The notes under the pieces were generated by a model, which ran no database searches, had not been told where the DNA came from, and saw nothing but the letters and a program-made list of their open reading frames with translations. From IMG/VR virus record IMGVR_UViG_3300047476_000577, positions 40,247 through 104,246 of that record: 64,000 bases of DNA. One strand, given 5' to 3'. Of this stretch, positions 34,037 to 43,240 are shown piece after piece (position 1 is the stretch's first letter; each line of letters begins with the position of its first letter). The DNA comes from a virus. A program made the position numbers and the translations under genes.

Positions 34037-34050
34037 GTACTACTTGCGTA

Positions 34051-35100
34051 TTACACGTTTTCGATACCGTTTAGCTTCCACTCTTTGCCAAACTTTTCGT
34101 AATGCCAGACTTGGTTAACTTCTGCACCATCGTCTTCGAACTTGTACCAAATGCTGAACTCGGTTGCATTAGCAAGACGCACTTCGTGGCTTACATTGTG
34201 TAGATTTAGAGTGCTAGCAGTCAGACCGTTAGTAAGCTCGTCTACAATATCCGGGCCAAGTAGAACCTTAAGCTCAGTTACATCTGCTTCGGCGAAGGCA
34301 CGTTGAATGCGCCAGAATTGTTGAGTAGGGTTAAAAGGTTGAGTACTCACACCACGTTCCTTGTTAATAAAATTACGAACCAGTTGAAAGCCTTTGTAGA
34401 ACAGCCAAGCTACACCTAGTAGGATAGCAACAACAAAAACAAATCCAATAATATCAGCGATAAAACTCCACACGGTATATTCCTTTTTAGCTACGGTGGT
34501 TACTCCACCTGGGTTAAATTGATTGTCACCTGCAACAGTGCCGGGACCAGTTGCGACAACTCCGTTAGATGTACTAGGAGTGCCATTGTTAATAACAGTA
34601 GTACCACTGCCGTGATTACTGTGTCCACCGAAACTATTAAACAGGGCATTGCCTACAATAGTTCCGCCCACTGCACCTAAGAATGAAGTGCCTAGCCCGC
34701 CGCCGCCGATACTAGGCGCAGGCGGTTGTTGATATCCATATTGGGGAGCAGGTGCATACTGCGGGCTTGTGCTAGGATTAGAGTACGTCCCAGAAGAAGT
34801 GCCAGTAGTACCTGTGCCTTTACTAGCCGCTACATCATTGCGAACACCGTTAGTGACTTCGCTTTTACGCACACCTACGCTAGAAGTAGTACTGCCGATG
34901 CCTCCTGGTTTACTTGGCGCCGGAGCAACACTAGGCTTGCTAGGAGCAGAATAAGAGCTAGATTTGCTAGGAGCAGAACGGCTAACACTTGAGCTAGATC
35001 GTCCGCCTCCTCCACTACGGCCGATGCTGGCGGCATCAGCAACAGTAGCAAACATAAATGCACTAGCAGCCACTGCCGCCATTAGTTTAGAGATTTTCAT
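34051..35100 (-). CDS. Tim44-like membrane protein
   Basis: 349 residues: N-terminal signal peptide (LMAAVAASAFMFATVADA), a Ser/Gly/Pro/Tyr-rich low-complexity region, a TM segment IADIIGFVFVVAILLGVAW (~215), then a Tim44-type domain (FWRIQRAFAEADVTELKVLL ... NQVWHYEKFGKEWKLNGI). Matches bacterial Tim44-domain proteins of proteobacteria. Likely host-derived. Last gene of the ClpP operon. Confidence 0.8.
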   Translation of the reverse strand: MKISKLMAAVAASAFMFATVADAASIGRSGGGGRSSSSVSRSAPSKSSSYSAPSKPSVAPAPSKPGGIGSTTSSVGVRKSEVTNGVRNDVAASKGTGTTGTSSGTYSNPSTSPQYAPAPQYGYQQPPAPSIGGGGLGTSFLGAVGGTIVGNALFNSFGGHSNHGSGTTVINNGTPSTSNGVVATGPGTVAGDNQFNPGGVTTVAKKEYTVWSFIADIIGFVFVVAILLGVAWLFYKGFQLVRNFINKERGVSTQPFNPTQQFWRIQRAFAEADVTELKVLLGPDIVDELTNGLTASTLNLHNVSHEVRLANATEFSIWYKFEDDGAEVNQVWHYEKFGKEWKLNGIENV

Positions 35101-35109
35101 AAAAGTTCC

Positions 35110-35292
35110 TTATACTTCGTTGTAGAACACTAGGGCACGTTCTGCACGATGGTAGTATTCGGCTTCCTCTGCGTCAAGGTCGATGTCTCGGTAATAACGT
35201 TCCTTGAGTTCGACTTCTGCGGCAGTAATTAGTTTTTCTAGATCCTCGTTGCTGAGTTGATCCAGGGCCTCAGTGATGTTGTAGGTACTCAT
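35110..35292 (-). CDS. Small acidic protein
   Basis: 60 residues, helical (QLSNEDLEKLITAAEVELKE). Between GGCT-like and Tim44-like genes in the same operon. Unknown. Confidence 0.7.
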   Translation of the reverse strand: MSTYNITEALDQLSNEDLEKLITAAEVELKERYYRDIDLDAEEAEYYHRAERALVFYNEV

Positions 35293-35302
35293 ACCGTCCT
35301 TT

Positions 35303-35770
35303 TTAACTGTTAAGAGCTAAATTATACACGTAATCTAATTTCTTGTCAAATTCCGTTCCGTCTAGTGCTTGTAACAGTTGACCATTTGGAACCATATTTT
35401 CGTCATAGCCTTCTAAGCACATAGCAAAGTAACTAGGAGCAGGCGGAGCGTCAGGGTTACCCGGCTGCATTGTGTAAATTATAGCATCTACTACACCGCT
35501 TTCAGTAAGAACTTGAGCATAGGTTCTATCATAATAATACGGATACCCTTCTAGCATATCTAAACTATGCAAGCAAGAATCTGTAATTTCCCATAGTACG
35601 CCGTCTACATACGAATCCATTAAAGGTTTAACATCTGCGTGAGTTGCAAACCTAAAGTCGTAATCTAGCAGACGTGCGTAACCTAAGTTAACAGCGGCGG
35701 GGCACCTAGATGCCATACTGCTGATGTTAGTATTCATTCCGTAGGCGAAATAGTAGTGCTTATTCATCAC
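35303..35770 (-). CDS. Gamma-glutamylcyclotransferase-like protein
   Basis: 155 residues with [10 protein letters not shown] (the YGxN motif) and [22 protein letters not shown]. The family cleaves gamma-glutamyl amines or amino acids to 5-oxoproline. It overlaps clpP by 4 bp. Confidence 0.85.
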   Translation of the reverse strand: MMNKHYYFAYGMNTNISSMASRCPAAVNLGYARLLDYDFRFATHADVKPLMDSYVDGVLWEITDSCLHSLDMLEGYPYYYDRTYAQVLTESGVVDAIIYTMQPGNPDAPPAPSYFAMCLEGYDENMVPNGQLLQALDGTEFDKKLDYVYNLALNS

Positions 35771-36387
35771 TTGTGCTTAGTAATAACTTCGTCAGCCAAA
35801 CCAAATGCTACTGCTTCCTCTGCACTTAGGAAGGTGTCGAACTTCATTTGCTCGAACAGTTCTTCGTAAGTTTTACCAGCAGTATTGTGCTTGACATAGA
35901 GTTGGGTAAGACGCTCGTTAATGCGTTGGCTTTCTTCAAAGCTACGTTTTGCATCTTCGAACTGTAGCTCTTGTACGTGCACACTTCCACGAGTACCAGG
36001 AGTACCCGAGCTAACACGGTGGATCATTGTACGTGCTTCTGGTAGTACACCTCGCTTGCCTTTAGCGCCAGCCTGTGCAAGGAATGAACCCATACTGCAC
36101 GCCTGGCCGAGAACTACAGTTCGAACATCTGGTTTGATGTACTGCATTGTATCGTAAATTGCAAGACCCGCGGTAACAGCGCCGCCCGGGCTATTAATGA
36201 ACATTGTAATGTCTTGTTCTTTGCTTTCGCTTTCTAGGAATAGAAGCTGTGCAACAATTAGGTTAGCCATTTGATCGTGGACTTCACCTTCAAGTAGAAT
36301 AATTCGGTCTTTGAGCAGGCGACTGTAGATATCGTAACTACGCTCTCCGCGACCTGTTTGTTCTACTACGATTGGTACTAATGACAT
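35767..36387 (-). CDS. clpP: ATP-dependent Clp protease proteolytic subunit
   Basis: 206 residues. [20 protein letters not shown] start, catalytic Ser in [10 protein letters not shown] (~98), His in [10 protein letters not shown] (~123), Asp later. Full-length active-site triad, so an active serine peptidase needing a ClpX/A partner (host). May process phage or host proteins. Leader of a four-gene operon. Confidence 0.96.
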   Translation of the reverse strand: MSLVPIVVEQTGRGERSYDIYSRLLKDRIILLEGEVHDQMANLIVAQLLFLESESKEQDITMFINSPGGAVTAGLAIYDTMQYIKPDVRTVVLGQACSMGSFLAQAGAKGKRGVLPEARTMIHRVSSGTPGTRGSVHVQELQFEDAKRSFEESQRINERLTQLYVKHNTAGKTYEELFEQMKFDTFLSAEEAVAFGLADEVITKHK

Positions 36388-36417
36388 TGTGTGTTTCCTT
36401 CTTAATTTAAGTTAAAG

Positions 36418-36446
36418 TATAAGTTAATTTAGTAGCTAAGTCAACT
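36418..36446 (-). promoter_or_regulatory. Sigma70-type promoter
   Basis: TTGACT, 17 bp, TATACT, 31 bases before clpP. Confidence 0.75.
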
Positions 36447-36456
36447 AAATATTTTT

Positions 36457-36858
36457 ATGGCAAGACGCATAACAAGACGATCATTTCAAAACGACACTTG
36501 GTTCAACACTAAATGGCGTCCTGCTATGGCCTGGACATATATGGCTATCTGTATTTTAGATTTTGCAGTGTTCCCTATACTATGGAGTTTATTGCAAGCA
36601 TACAAATCTGGGCAAGTTACAAGCCAATGGCTTCCTATTACATTGCAAGGTGCAGGCCTGTTTCATATGTCAATGGGTGCAATATTAGGTATCAGTGCTT
36701 GGACTCGAGGCAAGGAAAAAGAGATGATGTTAGCACAACCAATGAGCTCTGCTCAACCCTATGTTCCTCAGCCGCAGCCTGTAGTTCCGCAACCATTTAA
36801 ACCTCAAGCACCTGTAACAGTTGTGGGTTCTGCTCCAGAAGAATCACCAATCAGGTAA
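36457..36858 (+). CDS. Holin-like 3-TM protein
   Basis: 133 residues: KWRPAMAWTYMAICILDFAVFPILW begins TM1-2 (quoted in part: MAWTYMAICILDFAVFPILW), TM3 LHMSMGAILGISAW-like, Pro/Gln-rich C tail. Fits the 3TM holin family that makes membrane holes at lysis. Divergent from clpP, converging with the 36804 gene. Confidence 0.8.
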   Translation: MARRITRRSFQNDTWFNTKWRPAMAWTYMAICILDFAVFPILWSLLQAYKSGQVTSQWLPITLQGAGLFHMSMGAILGISAWTRGKEKEMMLAQPMSSAQPYVPQPQPVVPQPFKPQAPVTVVGSAPEESPIR

Positions 36859-37319
36859 GTATCTTCTTCGTAGCCTAGCATATCTGCAAGATCCTTACTT
36901 AAGGTTTTATACCATCCATCCTTGGCATATAGCTTACCTGGCTGGCCACTAATCTCGCATACTCGTTTACTCATTTCCATAGCAACATCTAGCATATGGT
37001 CAATGATAGGATTCTTTCCAGTATAGTAAAACATAAGGTTGCCGCATTTTTCTAATATTGCAGTAATCTTGTATTGTTCTACCGGAGCATTACTGTACCT
37101 TCTGCTGTAGTCGATATACTTTTGTATAGAGGTCAAAGTACTATCGATTATATCATACCAGCCCCCACCGCATATAAAAGTTGTTACTTTCCTTGTGTAT
37201 TGGATATCATCAGAATCTCTGATGATTAGCAACTTAGGGTGTTTGGAAATTAGCAAATCAATTTGTTCCTGCGTAATGCGCTCGCTCATATCAACTCCAA
37301 GTCCGGTGGCGCTCTGCAA
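36804..37319 (-). CDS. Conserved phage protein with GGGWYxIID motif (copy 2)
   Basis: 171 residues: FICGGGWYDIIDSTL, ILEKCGNLMFYYTG, VCEISGQPGKLYAKDGWYKT. Paralogue of 26261-26794 but the zinc-ribbon cysteines are mostly lost. Real start may be MSERITQEQI (~37286). Overlaps the holin gene tail-to-tail by 55 bp. Confidence 0.75.
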   Translation of the reverse strand: MQSATGLGVDMSERITQEQIDLLISKHPKLLIIRDSDDIQYTRKVTTFICGGGWYDIIDSTLTSIQKYIDYSRRYSNAPVEQYKITAILEKCGNLMFYYTGKNPIIDHMLDVAMEMSKRVCEISGQPGKLYAKDGWYKTLSKDLADMLGYEEDTYLIGDSSGAEPTTVTGA

Positions 37320-37554
37320 TCCACTCTAGACCGTTATAGTTATGTATCTCCCAATCCACATCGTCGGGAATTTCTACTACCTTAAGCACACTTGACCAAC
37401 CACCTGCTTCGTCTTGTAGTTCCTCTACTACCTCTACTAACAAAGGATCATCTCGACCTGTAGGTTCTGTTCCGCCTTTAGCAATATAAAGTGCCACGGC
37501 ACGTTCGCTTAGTTCGAACATACCGGGGCAAGCGTTGATTACAATCTTAGTCAT
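37291..37554 (-). CDS. Conserved small phage protein
   Basis: 87 residues; MTKIVINACPGMFELSERAV and WEIHNYNGLEWIAERHRTW fit a common phage family of unknown function. ATGA overlap with the protease gene. Confidence 0.8.
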   Translation of the reverse strand: MTKIVINACPGMFELSERAVALYIAKGGTEPTGRDDPLLVEVVEELQDEAGGWSSVLKVVEIPDDVDWEIHNYNGLEWIAERHRTWS

Positions 37555-39608
37555 TAAAATTTAGAGTTGTAAGATACAAACAACATCGGTTGTAGCTTAG
37601 TACCTGCATTGTCGGACTGTACAGTAAAGTTAGTCTTAATCTGGCTCATTGCAGTAAGATTGCGACTGTATGACACGCTAGTTGCGTACTGACGATACGA
37701 GCTAGTAAGGCTAACCTTTTCTGTAGTTACTACTGGAGTAGCATCTGCACCTGAGTCAGTTACGTTAGCGTATGAGTAGCCAGTTACACCCGTTACAGTA
37801 GCAGTACCCTTAGTAATACGAGGCATCTCGGTTACTTGAAATGACACTGCATCCTTGTCATCGACGAAGCCTGCCTTGCTAAAACCTAGTGTCCAGCTTT
37901 GAGTTTTGATTGTGTCGAAACCAGTAATCATACTGTCAGCAGCCGCTTTGGCATTAGTTGTACCCATTGCAAGGCTACCAAACATAGTGTAAGAGCTATT
38001 GTCAACCGGCTTAGCAAGATGCACTGCGGTCCAGTTAGTTTGACTGTCGCCTAGTGCAAGGGCGCCAGCACCGCGACTGCCAAGAATAGCACCTGACTCA
38101 CGTGCAGTACCAGACTCTAGGCCCACGTACATATTGCCGTATTCTTTACCTAGGTTGTGACCAAAACGTGCGCCTGACATATTGGTGCTAGTGTACATTG
38201 CACCAATTACACCGGTGTAACCAAAATCAACATAGTTGAGTTTAGTTGCGCTCAGGCCCGAGTATGCGCTAACAGGCATATAGTTCATCATAGTAGGCAT
38301 CATACCGTTAGTCATATTAACAGTAAAGTTACGGCCCATACTGTCAACAACTTGTGCGTTTTGCATCACTGCACTGCCGCTAAAACTTTGCTTGGTCAGT
38401 ACGCTACCAGTCATACCGGTCGAGCTAAGTTGCACAGGGCCGGCTGCGATTGCAGTGGTGCTAGTGCTGGTAATTTTAGCAAGAGTCAGTGCGCCGATTG
38501 GCTTAGTAGCGGCATCTAAGTTCATCAAACCGTTACCGTATACAGCATCTACACCGGGTGCGCCCAGATCAGTTGCAGTCTTGAGCAACACTTGCACAAT
38601 CTGCTCTGGCTTTAGAGTGGGCCAGGCCTGCTTGATAACAGCAACACCGCCGCTAACAAAGGCAGCACTTGCACTGGTACCGATGTCTTGTGCAATCATT
38701 GTCTTGGTTGCATTGGTAGAGCTAGTGTAGTTGGCATTGGCGCCCCATACAAGGCTACCGCCAGGTGCAACAAGGAAGTAATCTTGAATCTTTACAGTAT
38801 CCTTACACACGCCGCCTGCAAAGTTTTGGCAAATATCGCCTGCTCGGTTAGAGAAGCTAACAATAACATTGTTCTTGTCTACTGCACCAACAATAACAGC
38901 ACGACCGCCTAGCAGTAGATTGCCGTTAGCGTCAACCATCTTAGCCATATTAGCAGGGCTAGTAGGAACAGGGTTGCCGTCATTACCTGCCGCCATAACA
39001 ACAATAGAGCCTTTGCTCACTGCATATTGCAAGCTGGGCATCAGTTGCGTGTCTGCATAAGGATCCTTGACGCCGGTTTTACGAACATACGTGTCGTTAC
39101 CAATATTTGTGTAGTAAGATGCAAACTGTGCCTTAGTTTCGCGTGTGCCTAGGCTAAGGTTGATAACATCTGCACGATTGTCAGCGTTCCAGACAATGCC
39201 TTTAGCAATATCGCTAAAGAACAGCAAACCATACGAGCCGCCGGCATAGGCCATAACGCTAGCATCGTATGCTACACCCTGTACACCGACTCCGTTCTTC
39301 GCACCTGCCGCCATACTAATCATTGCAGTACCGTGCCCGCGATTGACGTCGGTAATTGTCAAGCCCGAGTATCCTTTGCTAAGGATAACATTCTTAAGGT
39401 CAGGGTGCTTCAAATCTGCGCCAGTGTCAACAAAGCCAACCCGAATACCTGCACCGGTAAATCCGCGGCTGTAAGCACTGTATGCACCAATCTGTGTTAG
39501 TGCTTGTTTATTAGCTTCCGCTTCTGTAGGCGCTGTTTGAGCGTATGCAACATTAGCCAAAAATACTGCGGCAGCAACGGAATTTAGTGTAAATTTGCGG
39601 TAGAGCAA
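37554..39608 (-). CDS. S8 subtilase autotransporter
   Basis: 684 residues: signal peptide (MLYRKFTLNSVAAAVFLANV, cleavage after AYA), subtilase domain with Asp VGFVDTGADLKHPDL (~60), His GHGTAMISMAAG (~92), Ser GTSASAAFVSGG (~310), and a C-terminal ~270-residue beta-barrel-like region with alternating strands ending in Phe (FVSYNSKF). The terminal Phe is the OMP assembly signal. A secreted outer-membrane protease in a phage is unusual and likely host-derived. Confidence 0.88.
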   Translation of the reverse strand: MLYRKFTLNSVAAAVFLANVAYAQTAPTEAEANKQALTQIGAYSAYSRGFTGAGIRVGFVDTGADLKHPDLKNVILSKGYSGLTITDVNRGHGTAMISMAAGAKNGVGVQGVAYDASVMAYAGGSYGLLFFSDIAKGIVWNADNRADVINLSLGTRETKAQFASYYTNIGNDTYVRKTGVKDPYADTQLMPSLQYAVSKGSIVVMAAGNDGNPVPTSPANMAKMVDANGNLLLGGRAVIVGAVDKNNVIVSFSNRAGDICQNFAGGVCKDTVKIQDYFLVAPGGSLVWGANANYTSSTNATKTMIAQDIGTSASAAFVSGGVAVIKQAWPTLKPEQIVQVLLKTATDLGAPGVDAVYGNGLMNLDAATKPIGALTLAKITSTSTTAIAAGPVQLSSTGMTGSVLTKQSFSGSAVMQNAQVVDSMGRNFTVNMTNGMMPTMMNYMPVSAYSGLSATKLNYVDFGYTGVIGAMYTSTNMSGARFGHNLGKEYGNMYVGLESGTARESGAILGSRGAGALALGDSQTNWTAVHLAKPVDNSSYTMFGSLAMGTTNAKAAADSMITGFDTIKTQSWTLGFSKAGFVDDKDAVSFQVTEMPRITKGTATVTGVTGYSYANVTDSGADATPVVTTEKVSLTSSYRQYATSVSYSRNLTAMSQIKTNFTVQSDNAGTKLQPMLFVSYNSKF

Positions 39609-39631
39609 TTCGGACTCCTTTTAACTAAGAT

Positions 39632-39667
39632 AAGTAAGTATAGCAAAGAATGAATTATTTGTCAAAT
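39632..39667 (-). promoter_or_regulatory. Sigma70-type promoter
   Basis: TTGACA, 17 bp, TATACT with TTTGC extension, before the autotransporter gene. Confidence 0.75.
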
Positions 39668-39676
39668 TCCGAAATT

Positions 39677-40276
39677 ATGAAAAATTACAACTTTTTAGTA
39701 CATCCGCATATGGGCTCTTTTATGAGAGTTATTAACGAAATATGGGAAGTATATGGAAAACCATCTTACATTGAGCAAGTTAAAGCGGCAGGTGAATCTA
39801 AGCACAAACTAGTTAACTTAGACCCTGTGCACATAGAAAACACCGATCTAGGTAAATGGCTATTAGCTATTATAGGAGAAATAGAAAATTGTAAGTTTTT
39901 CATCTGTGCACCTAATTCTTGGGGAGAAGTACACATTGACGGAGGCAACCCTCCTAGAAATTGTGCAATTAACATTCCGATTTATAATTGCGAACGAGGA
40001 TTAATGAACTGGTTTAGTAATGAACCAGAAGATCACAAATTTATTAGCAATGAAAACACTAAAGTTCATTCTACAAATAAAAATAGAGAGATAGGCTTTT
40101 GGGTTTCGGAAGAGCAAATGATTTTAACACAGCCTGCACTAGTCAGAACAAATAACTGGCATAATGTTGATAATCGAGATAATAAAAAACACAGGGTAGT
40201 CTTTAGTTTTAGATTTAAAGACAACCCTGAGTTTGATACAGTAAAAGAAAAATTAGCTAGATTTCTTTGCAATTAA
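39677..40276 (+). CDS. 2OG-Fe(II) dioxygenase-like protein
   Basis: 199 residues from MKNYNFLVHPH (an ATG nine codons earlier also exists). SWGEVHIDGGNPP (HxD), INIPIYNCERGLMNWF and NNWHNVDNRDNKKHRVVFSF (distal His, Arg) match the small dioxygenase family repeated in this window (compare 55555 and 60588). Confidence 0.72.
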   Translation: MKNYNFLVHPHMGSFMRVINEIWEVYGKPSYIEQVKAAGESKHKLVNLDPVHIENTDLGKWLLAIIGEIENCKFFICAPNSWGEVHIDGGNPPRNCAINIPIYNCERGLMNWFSNEPEDHKFISNENTKVHSTNKNREIGFWVSEEQMILTQPALVRTNNWHNVDNRDNKKHRVVFSFRFKDNPEFDTVKEKLARFLCN

Positions 40277-40513
40277 AGTAAGCAAGAACTCTGCGGTGTT
40301 TGAGATAGTACCTAAGCCTTCTACTTTACCTTCAGGCATATCGAAGTTGTATAATTCTTGAACTTCAACTAGCACTTCCATTAAGTCCAGACTGTCGAAG
40401 TCCAAGTCATCCACTAAGTGGCTAGCTGGAGTTACTTCTCCGTCGTAGCGCAGGATATCTTTAATTACTTTAATGATTGCAGTTTCTAGTTCTTGTTTAG
40501 TTGGTAGAGACAT
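40253..40513 (-). CDS. Acyl carrier protein
   Basis: 86 residues, four-helix ACP with DDLDFDSLDLMEVLVEVQE (Ser ~40 as phosphopantetheine site) and acidic helix II. Full length. Follows the desaturase gene with 17-bp overlap; it may carry the acyl chain that the desaturase or PP-loop enzymes act on, or alter host fatty-acid flow. Confidence 0.92.
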   Translation of the reverse strand: MSLPTKQELETAIIKVIKDILRYDGEVTPASHLVDDLDFDSLDLMEVLVEVQELYNFDMPEGKVEGLGTISNTAEFLLTLIAKKSS

Positions 40514-41345
40514 TTTGTTTCCTTTTGCGATATAAGTCTAATAAGTCTAATAAGTATGATGGGTTTACTACAAGTAGTGTAGCAAATATTTGTACTCCAG
40601 TCAAATCAAATTGCCACCATCTTTCACCGAAGTACCATTTCCACGGTGCACGATGGTGATTCAAGTGCCAACCTTCGCCTCCGTCAATTAATGCTAATAG
40701 CGGAACGTTCCTGCTAGCATCTTTAGTAATGCGCTCTGAAGTAGGGAATATCCACCACGGAGAATTGTGTGCAAGACTGTTAACAGCAAACGCATTCATC
40801 TGAGCTAAGAATGAGCCGCCTAACCATATGCCTACATAGAGGGGATTGATGTAAAACAATACAAAGAATAGTGTTGCATTTATAACCCAATAATAATCAA
40901 ACAATCCACGTAACCATTTATCTTTATACAAGTCTAACACATATCTAAGATCCGGAGTGTAATTGTAACTCATAAATTGTACCCATAATCTGCCCTTGTA
41001 TATAGGACTATGTGGATCCTTGTCAGTATCACTGTGATGGTGATGCTGTCTATGTACTGCAACCCAAGCAATTACAGGGCCGTGAAGCGCAAAAGTAGAT
41101 AGCAACGAAATATACTTTTTAAACCAACTTGGTGCCGGCCAAGAATTGTGGGAAAACAATCTGTGATTACCGGCAATAATTGCAAAGCCGAACACAAACA
41201 TCAAGTGGAAAGAATACCAAAAGTTTGCAGAATCTTGTAGGGTTAAACCTAATAGCACAACCCCGCCTATAACAAATAGCACAGTTAGGAGAATAGGGTC
41301 GATGTGGTGGCGCTTGTACCTAAGTATTTTTAAGAGTTTTCTCAT
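40497..41345 (-). CDS. Membrane fatty-acid desaturase (copy 2)
   Basis: 282 residues with HRLFSH (~62), HRQHHHHSDTDKDPHSP (~98) and HLNHHRAPW (~232), and four hydrophobic segments. Stearoyl-CoA/acyl-lipid desaturase type. Divergent from the 3310 copy (about a quarter identical by eye). Paired with ACP. Confidence 0.92.
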   Translation of the reverse strand: MRKLLKILRYKRHHIDPILLTVLFVIGGVVLLGLTLQDSANFWYSFHLMFVFGFAIIAGNHRLFSHNSWPAPSWFKKYISLLSTFALHGPVIAWVAVHRQHHHHSDTDKDPHSPIYKGRLWVQFMSYNYTPDLRYVLDLYKDKWLRGLFDYYWVINATLFFVLFYINPLYVGIWLGGSFLAQMNAFAVNSLAHNSPWWIFPTSERITKDASRNVPLLALIDGGEGWHLNHHRAPWKWYFGERWWQFDLTGVQIFATLLVVNPSYLLDLLDLYRKRKQNVSTN

Positions 41346-41403
41346 ATAACAGTATTTAATTAATAGTCCAGAATACTTAAATATAGTATAACAGGAGGCT
41401 TCT

Positions 41404-42234
41404 ATGTCTTACAATCATAATTTTTCAGATGCAAACTTAAACAACCTTCATACCAGTATGGAGTATAATCAAGGAGGTTTGCCGTCTATTAGAACACTAG
41501 CAGATAACAAATCGGCAGGCTCAATGCCGTGGATGCTAGCTGTTAGCTTAGGATTAGTTCCAAGTGTTACTGCTGTGCACAGATCCGCATATAATCCAGA
41601 TTTAGCTAACGGTACAGAAGAAAGCATTTGGGTAGAAGGGGGAATTTATCCGTGGACAGAATTAAATGGTGGCCATATTTTATATGCGGTATCTACATCA
41701 GCTGCTGATACTGGCCAAACTGTTTACATCGAGGGCTTAGATTCTAATTACAATTTAATCAATGAAACTATAGTAACTGCTGGTACAACCGCAGTTGCTA
41801 CAACCAAGCAATTTGCTAGAATACATACTGCTACAATCGTTTCAAATGAAACCAATGTAGGCGAGGTGACATTTAGATTGCACTCCGGTACCGGTACAGT
41901 AGTTGCACATATTCGTGCAGGGTTCGGAATTACTAAACTAGGGCAATATACAGTACCTGCAGGTAAGACTGCATATTTGTTAACTGGAGATGCGACTAGT
42001 TTCCGTGGTGGTGCCGGTAACATCGGCACTGTAGTTAAAATGATGGTAAAACCATATGGAGGTGTTTTCCTAGTAGCGCATATATCCGAAGTAGTCAACG
42101 GATTCTATCGCTATGATTTTACTGCACCTATGAAGATAACAGAAAAATCTGATATTGATGTTAGAGGTTTAGCAGACGGTAACGGCACTCAAATGAGCTG
42201 CAATTACGATTTAATTTTAGTAGACAACTCGTAA
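41404..42234 (+). CDS. Virion-type beta-structure protein
   Basis: 276 residues with AGGAGG ribosome-binding site 8 bases upstream. Pattern ESIWVEGGIYPW, YAVSTSAADTGQTVYIEGLD, QYTVPAGKTAYLLTGD resembles head or tail decoration proteins found in marine T4-like phages. No enzyme motif. Convergent with the sulfotransferase-like gene. Confidence 0.75.
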   Translation: MSYNHNFSDANLNNLHTSMEYNQGGLPSIRTLADNKSAGSMPWMLAVSLGLVPSVTAVHRSAYNPDLANGTEESIWVEGGIYPWTELNGGHILYAVSTSAADTGQTVYIEGLDSNYNLINETIVTAGTTAVATTKQFARIHTATIVSNETNVGEVTFRLHSGTGTVVAHIRAGFGITKLGQYTVPAGKTAYLLTGDATSFRGGAGNIGTVVKMMVKPYGGVFLVAHISEVVNGFYRYDFTAPMKITEKSDIDVRGLADGNGTQMSCNYDLILVDNS

Positions 42235-42731
42235 TCTTTAATATATAACTCACGTGCCCTCTTGTATGGAGTTTTTATATAAGGGGGCATTCTTTTTACT
42301 TTAATTCCTAACTGCTCTTTTATTTTATATGGATGCAGTTCACCGTGCATTAATAAATCTTCGTAATAAATTTCAGTATGCGTAGGGTGTGAAAACTCTT
42401 TGTAAAGTAAATTGACGCATCTAATTCTACTATAAAACTCTTCGACGTTTTCGTCAGTCGGTGTCACTCTAGGAATAACTTCCACCAACCTATTTTTAAA
42501 TTCTTCAGTTAAGTGTTGATTGAAATTTTCGGCAATTAAAAAACTAATAAGTTGATTAGTTTTATCTTTCCTACGTAGCCAGATTACTTTAGAATCTTCT
42601 AACAGCCATCGGTAGTATTCTATTGGTTGTGTTATGTCTGTAACTAAATGCACATCTGCGTATTCATCTTGCAGGCATTGTAATACGTAGCTGGCTCCTG
42701 CCCTGGGTTCAGCTACTAACACTACTCTCAT
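42204..42731 (-). CDS. Sulfotransferase-like P-loop protein
   Basis: 175 residues from MRVVLVAEPRAGASYVLQCL (PRxGxSY like the 5'-PAPS loop of sulfotransferases) and VIWLRRKDKTNQLISFLIA (RxxxxQxxS-like 3'-phosphate loop). ATGA overlap with the DUF3307-like gene. Could sulfate a surface or lipid substrate; activity unproven. Confidence 0.7.
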   Translation of the reverse strand: MRVVLVAEPRAGASYVLQCLQDEYADVHLVTDITQPIEYYRWLLEDSKVIWLRRKDKTNQLISFLIAENFNQHLTEEFKNRLVEVIPRVTPTDENVEEFYSRIRCVNLLYKEFSHPTHTEIYYEDLLMHGELHPYKIKEQLGIKVKRMPPYIKTPYKRARELYIKDYELSTKIKS

Positions 42732-43111
42732 ACAATTACCAAATAAGCAATTAGCAAGTATGTAATTTGATGCGCCATTTGATCTAGGCCCAAGTGGTTC
42801 CAAAACGCAGGTGTAGTAATGTCTCGGTTACCGTAATTCATTTTGCACCAGTCGATGTGGTAATGTGCAATAAAGTCTAGTAAACTAAGGCTGATGATAA
42901 AAGGCAAGTAAGAGTATACTTGAGCACCGAAAAATGTAATCCATACTGCAAACATAAAAAAGGTGCCTACACCTTGTTTTAAGCTGTGCTTGATTCCTAG
43001 CCAGTCAAGATAAATGCCTTTGTGTTTTACTTCTTCATCATCTTGATCTACAAAATCAATATACCAGTGTTTGATTTGTAATAGTACTAGCAGTAGCAGG
43101 ACGGCTTCCAT
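42728..43111 (-). CDS. DUF3307-like membrane protein
   Basis: 127 residues; LLLLVLLQIKHWYIDFVDQD, HKGIYLDWLGIKHSLKQG, LLDFIAHYHIDWCKM and HLGLDQMAHQITYLLIAY follow the DUF3307 pattern with four helices and conserved His/Asp. Common in phage, unknown function. Confidence 0.8.
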   Translation of the reverse strand: MEAVLLLLVLLQIKHWYIDFVDQDDEEVKHKGIYLDWLGIKHSLKQGVGTFFMFAVWITFFGAQVYSYLPFIISLSLLDFIAHYHIDWCKMNYGNRDITTPAFWNHLGLDQMAHQITYLLIAYLVIV

Positions 43112-43121
43112 ATGTGCCTCG

Positions 43122-43165
43122 TTGTTTAATAAAAAGTGCTGGTTCCGCCGCCAGCATCCCTTTTT
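43122..43165 (-). terminator. Intrinsic terminator
   Basis: TGCTGG / CCAGCA hairpin followed by CTTTTTATT on the minus strand, about 90 bases after the porin stop. The intervening 43170-43240 also contains a GAACTTCGGGAC / AAGCGAAGTT region with pairing potential. Confidence 0.7.
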
Positions 43166-43240
43166 CGTATGGATCGGTTATATTGAACGCCTGCCTTTGT
43201 TTAACTTCGCTTTAGGTCCCGAAGTTCCCATCCCGGGGAA

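Noticed and set aside
34726-34992. 88-codon plus-strand ORF
   Set aside because: Antisense of the low-complexity Ser/Gly region of the Tim44-like gene.
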